Shown one piece after another: positions 59,601-64,000 of a DNA stretch of 64,000 bases. Origin of the DNA: Cristatella mucedo (lineage: Eukaryota; Bryozoa; Phylactolaemata; Cristatellidae). Under the pieces are notes generated by a model. The model saw only the letters and a program-made list of their open reading frames with translations, was not told the origin of the DNA and searched no databases. The translations under genes were made by a program, and so were the position numbers. The stretch lies in NCBI GenBank assembly GCA_009760855.2, contig WPIO01000078.1, positions 1,586,501-1,650,500 of the forward strand. Reading direction: 5' to 3'. The first letter of the stretch is position 1. Every line of letters begins with the position of its first letter.

Positions 59601-62600
59601 ACCCCTCCTCCCTCTATCGTGAGTTTGAGACCTGTGCCAGGCTAGCTGTGTGCTTTCTGCTGCTAGCAGGAGCTGACAAGGCTGTTCTGCTGCTATCCGG
59701 ATAAGCCAGTTAAATCAACTGCTCTTATCTTGACTGTGTGTTGCTGGTCAGAAACCTATAGTTTTTTCTAGGGGTTAGCATGTGGAGAAAAATGGGACTG
59801 CTTTATTGCACTGTTAACTTGGCTGTTCAATGTACAAAAATGGCTTCCTCATGTAGAACAAAGCATCGAGTATAGCAAAGCATTGCAATAACATCGGTCA
59901 TCATATGCATTCACCATGATCTCGGTCATCAAAGGGGAACACCTTAACACTAGGGCCAAACCAGGAGGGCGGCTTGCTGCAAGAAGAGCAATAGCCAAGA
60001 GTTAATCACGTGTAAGGTTACATGCTCAGATTAATAATAGTAATAAAAAAATAATAATACAATTGATAAAGCGCCCTCAGAGAACTCAATCTCTCTCCAG
60101 GCGCTTTACATTTGCTGCAAAGAAGCACGATTGAATGGTTAGTGGTAGCATGCTCAATAAACAACAAGAATAAAATGGTTGGAGGTGACAAGCACAGGGT
60201 CAACATGCAAGTATGGTTAGTGGCACTATGCACAGTGTCAGGGCGCAGTGTTTCCTGAATCGCTAGGGTAAACGCCCTAACTAGGAGGTAGGACGGCTTT
60301 GACAAGGAGGCAAGTCGATAGCGTAAACACAGCTTACCTCGAACGATGTACTTCTCATATGACGAAATAGAGGTCAAATAAGGATAGGTATAGCAGAGCA
60401 GCAATCGAAAAATAAATAATAAGTGAAGAAGCAAGTGTGAATTATGGCTTAAGAAGAAGGGCCAAGCCAAATCACGGAGCACGGTCAACGTCTCTGAGCA
60501 AGTATACCCTGAGTCACGGAGAGCATCTGTCATTATCCTCAGTCGTCGAGCGAAATCAAGGGACTTGAGGACAGGAGATGGCCTCGTGCAGGCCCAGTAG
60601 CTCACCTAGCTAGGTTAGGTTGGTGGAGCAAGATCGTCGGGGACAGAGGGCTGGCCAGGCAGTTCTACATCGTCGAGTGCATGATAGTGCTTATCAAGAT
60701 TTGTGGGTAGTGGCTCGAGGCTTGCTTTTCTAGCAGTTTGAAGTGAGTGCTACATTGCATCGTTTTGGTCGAAAGATGTAGCTGCTGGTACGCTTTTGGG
60801 CGGTACCACTGATGGCACGTGAACAGTAGTCAAGTTATTTCCTTGACTACTGCTCTTGGGGTGCTGGTTTCTGTGTGTCACTGCTGCGATTATGGATGGT
60901 TGGCAAAAAGGTAACACAAGTGAGCTGTCTTGTAGCTGGCAAAGTTTTTGACGAGCTGTCGAAGCTGAGTTTGCTCTAGTTGCATCTAGAAGAGCCGCAC
61001 TGCATCCAGCGATGCATGCCGTCATGGGTACACCTCGTGCTGCCACTGCTTCTCTGATGACGATTCTGCATAATCTCAGCCCTGCATGACTAGGTTTGGG
61101 TTGACCTAAAGGAGGAGGAGGTGCTACCGATGCTGCTGGCAAAAGTATCCGTGCACTGCCGATGCTTAGCTTAGTAGTACACGGCCCTCTGGGTAATGCT
61201 GTGGAGCTTTGATAGACAAGAGACAACTGATCCGGCTGCCAACCTGGGTCAGCTTGCTGGAAGCAAAAGCTGCTTCGATAAACATTTTTTGGTCCACTAT
61301 AATTGCCCATCCGTGGATCTGGAGCAAGAAAAAAGTCGCCTCAAAAAACTCTGCCAAGCAAGGAGTACAGACGAAGAGTTGAGGATCAATGAGTTAGCAA
61401 CCATGGTTTACCAGAGTTGCTGTGTTTGCCAGCAGCAGAGACAATGCTCCATATCGGTCAGTCGATACCGTGCCGAGTAGAGGTATGAATGAGTCTGATA
61501 TCGTGACGGTGCTGCAGCAGCTCCCATGGTCGAAAGCCGTGGTAGGCCTCGAAGGTTAAATTACTTAGAATGGTGCTGTGACCTCTGGCAAAACAATCTT
61601 AGATTTGGAAGAACAGCCTTTGTGGCTAGTTTATCACTGAGTCTGCCTCGTATCTAGCAGCATGCTTCTTTTGGCTGCATCGCCAAGACGACTCCAGCTC
61701 GCTTGCCTGTGGATTTACTGTGTAAGTAAATTGGTTTATCAGTTGTAGCTGCTGTAATACCCAAGAAAGTCGGCACGGGACGCTATTGGCTGATTGTTAT
61801 CACGTGACGGCAAGGCACTGCTTGTCTTCGCTCGATTGTGATGGAAACGATGTCTACATTTTAGCGAGTTTTTTAAAACATGACATTTTGAAGAGTTGAA
61901 CGTGGAGCACCAGCTGGATGCATGGATGTATCTGCTGCTGTAGAGGAGCCTGCTTGTCCACGTCTTGCATGATATTACTCACGATTCAATTGCATTTCCC
62001 TTTGCAGCAAATGTAAAGCACCTAGAGAGAGATTGAGTTCTCTGAGGGCGCTTTATCAAGTGCATTATTATTATTATGATTCGGGGCAGAGCTGTTGCAG
62101 TCGATCAGATAGTTGCCGTTTCAAGCATGGTGCATGGCAAGCAAGCCCCTGTCAAGTCTCATTCTCTGCTGCTCTTTTCAGGACTTCCATTGGATCTTGG
62201 ATAATGGCGGCTTCACGACTGGGGTGATGACCGGAGACAGCGATCCGATGCGAATAGTTCCGTTGAAGTCGATCAAAACAGACCTCTTGCAGGTACGGCT
62301 GAAACCGATGTGCTATGTGGGCTGTCCTTGTCAGACTGACTTGCTGGAGTAAAAAGTGCAAAGCGATTCGGCCATAAATTGGCCACTGATTCCGGTGGTG
62401 CGGTTTACCAGAGAACCAGCCGCACAGGGAAAACTTTGCGTGTGACTCTCTTGCTAAATGCTGCCATTGGGCTGAGATCTGACTAAATCGGATATCTCAT
62501 ATACATGCTGCCCTGAAATCTTGGACCTCTAGACCACAGCAGTTAAATATTAACAATAACATTAATACGTTACATGTGCTTAATTTTGCAGATGCAGATA

Positions 62601-62633
62601 TATGCTGAAGAACACGGGTCTTGTGCAACCTAA
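47653..62633 (+). CDS. MAD2L2: REV7/MAD2L2-like HORMA-domain protein, complete 7-exon model
   Basis: Coding exons: 47653-47677, 49516-49634, 54435-54610, 56505-56596, 59337-59416, 62182-62292, 62592-62633. They sum to 645 nt, or 214 residues plus TAA; human MAD2L2 has 211. All introns are GT-AG with phases 1,0,2,1,0,0. Blocks seen: ILCEFIEVAIHIILHARSLY, KYGAPVH then CFHPDVSTYI, LLEEHLRAAVLKLSIADSFL, GRTWQLLALTE, DFHWILDN, and IVPLKSI...LLQMQIYAEE. Equivalents of human Tyr63, Arg124 and Trp171 are present at about 58, 119 and 168. Family knowledge: REV7 is a HORMA adaptor that closes its C-terminal seatbelt round peptides of REV3 (polymerase zeta) and shieldin partners. I infer the same fold here and cannot tell which partners exist. 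The gene is transcribed divergently from PUS3. Confidence 0.92.
48015..48125 (-). mobile_element. SINE-A copy, diverged
   Basis: The minus strand reads GGTTAAGATGCCCACC, then AAGGTCGTGAGCTAGGGC, and the tail AGATTAAGTTCTCTTATG. Confidence 0.65.
48165..48290 (-). mobile_element. SINE-B copy, diverged
   Basis: The minus strand reads GGGGGTAAGGTGCGCGCAC, GTCGTAGATTTGAGCCC and GCCTACTGCAAGCGGTAGTG, following the SINE-B order. Confidence 0.65.
48535..49495 (+). mobile_element. L2-type LINE, 5'-truncated, nearly intact 3' part
   Basis: An open frame of 194 codons (48553-49137) is nearly identical to the 30165-31270 copy: NLGVIFQSDLSLDDH, LLADLHWLPVKQRIDFKV. A duplication or frameshift at about 49130 breaks it. 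The stem-loop tail at 49428-49475 ends about 20 bp before REV7 exon 2. Confidence 0.93.
49516..49634 (+). CDS. MAD2L2: REV7 coding exon 2
   Basis: This 119-nt exon encodes DILCEFIEVAIHIILHARSL and YPSGVFKLRQKYGAPVH, a near match to the first HORMA helix and strand of MAD2L2. The acceptor TTTTTCCAG is about 20 bp after an L2 tail. The donor is GTAAGC. Confidence 0.95.
49685..49880 (+). repeat. Polypurine tract ending in (GA)n
   Basis: About 195 bp almost wholly A and G on the plus strand, ending in a run of GA dinucleotides. It starts 50 bp after REV7 exon 2. Confidence 0.93.
50205..50455 (+). mobile_element. L2-type LINE 3' end
   Basis: CACAGCATTTACTGGGTCCA, CTGACCCTGTGCATGTCACC and the stem-loop tail, ending AAATAAATAAAT. 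Confidence 0.9.
50456..50625 (-). mobile_element. SINE-B copy, well preserved
   Basis: Reverse complement of the 31570 copy: GCAGGAATCGAACCCACGAC is box B and CACCACCGCTTGCAGTGGCG the body. It joins the L2 3' end tail to tail. Confidence 0.92.
51110..51740 (+). mobile_element. L2-type LINE, 5'-truncated with internal deletions
   Basis: AATGCTGGCCTAACGGCATG-like RT sequence through FRSLHSLVPAYL-type frames to the stem-loop tail. It lacks about 30 bp at the HWLPVKQ position. Confidence 0.85.
52128..52543. mobile_element. Non-autonomous hAT-type transposon, 416 bp
   Basis: The ends CAGAGGTCGG and, read from the right, CAGCCGTC form an imperfect inverted pair. The flanking 8-bp duplications are TTCTAGAT (52120-52127) and TTCTAGGT (52544-52551), 7 of 8 identical. 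The 8-bp duplication and the CAG...CTG ends are hAT hallmarks. Its 82-codon minus-strand ORF is not recognised as transposase. Confidence 0.75.
53772..53990. pseudogene. Tc1/mariner transposase remnant as inverted duplication
   Basis: Left arm 53772-53868 (minus) reads SQIPDLNPRQLLWSNTDR. Right arm 53892-53990 (plus) reads SQSPDLSPIELLWTNIDR. Both are the block before the third catalytic residue of Tc1/mariner transposases. A 23-bp spacer separates them. A trailing GGGGTTGTCAATAAATATTT at about 54170 resembles a mariner end. Confidence 0.8.
54435..54610 (+). CDS. MAD2L2: REV7 coding exon 3
   Basis: This 176-nt exon encodes ICFHPDVSTYITRAVTSLRP and the strands IAIDIKD and RIVIEVSGF. It carries the Tyr equivalent to human Tyr63. 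The acceptor is ATTTACAG and the donor is GTGAGT. Confidence 0.93.
54650..55450 (+). mobile_element. L2/CR1-type LINE, N-terminal RT region, decayed
   Basis: Frames include TSDLILKFISQSKKTTSPLY and, later, SSEGITKLQGML-like and CFHFCADE-like pieces, with many stops. It starts just after REV7 exon 3. Confidence 0.6.
55497..55580 (-). mobile_element. SINE-B fragment
   Basis: AGCTGATTTAGCAGCC, GCAGAAGAGCCCTCTTGGGC and GCTATCGTGG match the minus strand of the family 3' part. Confidence 0.6.
55600..56330 (+). mobile_element. L2-type LINE, RT C-terminal region, decayed
   Basis: ATGACGATAAAACCAGCTAA, SARNLRVLLQSDISLDNH-like and LHWLPIKQ-like pieces appear in order, in several frames with stops. 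Confidence 0.7.
56505..56596 (+). CDS. MAD2L2: REV7 coding exon 4
   Basis: This 92-nt exon encodes LLEEHLRAAVLKLSIADSFL, the central HORMA helix. The spacing to exon 3 equals that of the human protein, and the Arg that mediates human REV7 dimerisation (Arg124) is kept. The acceptor is TTTTTTGTAG and the donor is GTAAGC. Confidence 0.92.
56752..56905 (-). mobile_element. SINE-B copy, diverged
   Basis: GCAGAAGAGCCTTAACCCTT, GAAGGATCACTGCAGCACTT and GAACCCACGATCTATG follow the minus-strand SINE-B order. Confidence 0.75.
57110..57990 (+). mobile_element. Two adjacent decayed L2-type fragments
   Basis: The first ends with a stem-loop and ATTACTATTATT at 57278-57365. The second runs from CGTCTTACTTTCAGTTAG to a diverged tail AAAGTGCTTAGGAAGGGGTT at 57925-57985. 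Confidence 0.65.
59337..59416 (+). CDS. MAD2L2: REV7 coding exon 5
   Basis: This 80-nt exon encodes GRTWQLLALTETVKFSPARF then DSSVVN, equivalent to GCTFTVLVHTR in human. Of three open frames here, only this one is in phase with both neighbours. The acceptor is ATTTCAG and the donor is GTAGGT. Confidence 0.8.
60030..60250 (-). mobile_element. L2-type LINE 3' end
   Basis: (AAT)-rich tail, stem-loop AAGCGCCCTCAGAGAACTCA and the GACATGCAC-like block. It breaks off at about 60250. Confidence 0.88.
60750..61310 (-). other. Unassigned 186-codon open frame antisense in a REV7 intron
   Basis: The frame is proline-, serine- and alanine-rich (for example PAASVAPPPPLGQPKPSHAG) and ends at a TAG. No domain is recognised and no flanking splice logic was found. 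A plus-strand frame over its start reads VDLEQEKSRLKKLCQARST, so either strand or neither may be coding. Confidence 0.2.
60824..60852. repeat. 11-bp perfect inverted repeat, 7-nt loop
   Basis: CAGTAGTCAAG and CTTGACTACTG flank TTATTTC. Confidence 0.95.
61965..62080 (+). mobile_element. L2-type LINE 3' tail
   Basis: GCAGCAAATGTAAAGCACCT, the stem-loop, then ATTATTATTATG. It ends about 100 bp before REV7 exon 6. Confidence 0.92.
62182..62292 (+). CDS. MAD2L2: REV7 coding exon 6
   Basis: This 111-nt exon encodes DFHWILDNGG... and RIVPLKSIKTDLLQ, the seatbelt segment with the conserved Trp. The acceptor is CTTTTCAG and the donor is GTACGG. An L2 3' tail ends about 100 bp upstream. Confidence 0.93.
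62592..62633 (+). CDS. MAD2L2: REV7 terminal coding exon 7
   Basis: This exon encodes MQIYAEEHGSCAT and then TAA. It matches the MQLYVEER C-terminus of MAD2L2. The acceptor is TTTTGCAG, in phase 0. Confidence 0.92.
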   Translation: MQIYAEEHGSCAT

Positions 62634-63320
62634 GAACCTCTGAAACTCGTGTAATCTCCCTGCTCACGAACTGATTTTTTCATCCATGTATGCACTGTGG
62701 AGTGTAATGACAACTCAGCATGCTATGGCGGTGCACTTAATTGTGAGAACAAGGTGCCGAGGACCGACGCTCGTCAAGCCGACCAATTTGTGTCTCGTTG
62801 AGCATAGTGCTGCAGCAATGCTCCTTAACGTATGCTAGATGATACGTGTAAAACAGCAGCTGCCTTCTTTAGACATGTCTTCGATTGCTATTGCTTTTGA
62901 TGCAAATGGCCTGTACTTGTTGATCAGTTAAGCTAGCAATCGCATTGGTTGAGGCATCTTCATGAGGAATTTGTTTACGTGAAAAAGCAAACAGGGCTTG
63001 ATGCGTCTAATCTACAAGGATGTGCCATGCAATCGATTAGCTATACTCTAGAATATGTAAGTTGAACTCGTGAATCGCTAGATCGTATTCAGCTAGGTTT
63101 GGCTAGTAACACGATAACCAGGCTATACCAACTACCGGCCTTAGTTTCTGTATGAATGAAGTGCAGCTTGCTCCATAATCATGAGTATGTTGACATAGCT
63201 GAGTGGTTGCCGTATTCATCTGGGGATTCGATCGGTCTATACTCAACTCGTTTGAAGGCTCAGAGCCACGTCACTTTCTCTTTTTTCTTTCTTTGCTGAT
63301 AATAAATTGTTGTGGTTGCC
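62634..63320 (+). other. Probable REV7 3' UTR with AATAAA at 63301-63306
   Basis: No further coding sequence follows the stop. The first clear AATAAA on this strand lies 670 bp downstream in GATAATAAATTG. No cleavage site can be fixed from sequence alone. Confidence 0.5.
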
Positions 63321-63474
63321 CTTGCTACTTGGTGACTAAAGTTGTCAACTAGTTTATTTTGTTTTATACCTTTACTCTCTATCTGGCCTTTTGGGTCTGA
63401 GCATTACAATTTGGATTGTAGGTGCTTACATTTTAGGCTAAGGTACTTGGCACTAATGTAACCCAGGCTAGCAC

Positions 63475-63570
63475 CACCATTCAATCGCGTTTCCCTTTGC
63501 AGCAAATCTAAAGCGCCTAGAAGAGATTGAGTTCTCTGAGGGCGCTTTATCAAATGCATTATTATTAGCA
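63475..63570 (+). mobile_element. L2-type LINE 3' tail
   Basis: TTTGCAGCAAATCTAAAGCG, then GAGTTCTCTGAGGGCGCTTT and ATTATTA. It lies just after the putative REV7 polyadenylation signal. Confidence 0.92.
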
Positions 63571-64000
63571 TATAACTCAGGAACACGGGGCTTAGTCAAT
63601 CGGCAAATAGTGAGCAGCTTACTATTCTCCTGTACAAGATTAACTTCTCAGAGCAAGGGTGGCTAAATCGTGTTCCAAGCTCTAAACGGTAATGATAATA
63701 ATAACAGTATTAAGTCGTTCGTATATCGCCTAAAGACCCAAGCGATGTCCAGGATCTTGAAAACTTAATGTAAGAGAAGCTTTAACCAAAGTTTAACTGC
63801 ATGCAAGGTGTCTCGCTAAGACAAGCATGCAAAATTGCTTAGACTAGCATACAAAAGCACACGGGAAGGAACTCGGGGCCAAGGTTTAGTAGGACCCTTT
63901 GTCAGTGACAGGCACTGAATCATGCACAGGTAACAGCATGTGAAGTACACAGGAACAAAACAGGCAAACTCATTAGAGTGCAGGGAAACCTAAATTGAAA
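63571..64000. other. No gene seen
   Basis: Short ORFs only, up to the window edge. Confidence 0.4.

Overview
This window is animal nuclear DNA, most likely from an invertebrate. It has widely spaced GT-AG split genes, many 5'-truncated L2/CR1-type LINE copies with short-repeat tails, two tRNA-derived SINE families, hAT and Tc1/mariner remnants, and long microsatellites. There are no bacterial-style operons. The two genes I could identify are too diverged from vertebrate proteins for a vertebrate source to be likely. I cannot name the phylum.

Two genes were rebuilt exon by exon. On the minus strand, 47384 down to 26450 encodes a PUS3-like tRNA pseudouridine synthase (TruA family), with 14 proposed coding exons and 430 codons. 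On the plus strand, 47653 to 62633 encodes a REV7/MAD2L2-like HORMA protein, with 7 coding exons and 214 codons plus a stop. Their start codons face away from each other across 268 bp, so they probably share a bidirectional promoter. One protein acts in tRNA modification. The other is a translesion-synthesis and chromatin HORMA adaptor. No functional link between them is implied. Every intron is consistent in reading phase, and most introns hold mobile-element debris.

Region by region: 1-26 kb has no recognised gene. It holds a degenerate minisatellite, GC-rich segments near 4.2-5.2, 12.7-13.4 and 22.4-25.8 kb, several L2 and SINE copies, a SPIN-like hAT MITE at 9.03 kb, tandem repeats at 12.2, 13.9 and 24.3 kb, a decayed Tc1/mariner copy at 23.6-24.2 kb, and a few unassigned exon-like ORFs. 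26.4-47.4 kb is PUS3 with intronic LINEs and SINEs. 47.4-47.65 kb is the shared promoter. 47.65-63.3 kb is REV7 with L2 copies, a second hAT MITE at 52.1 kb and an inverted Tc1/mariner remnant at 53.8 kb. An AATAAA at 63301 probably ends the REV7 transcript.

The repeats form a linked system. The L2 3' end carries a conserved stem-loop, and one SINE family ends in a related sequence, which suggests it borrows L2 retrotransposition machinery.
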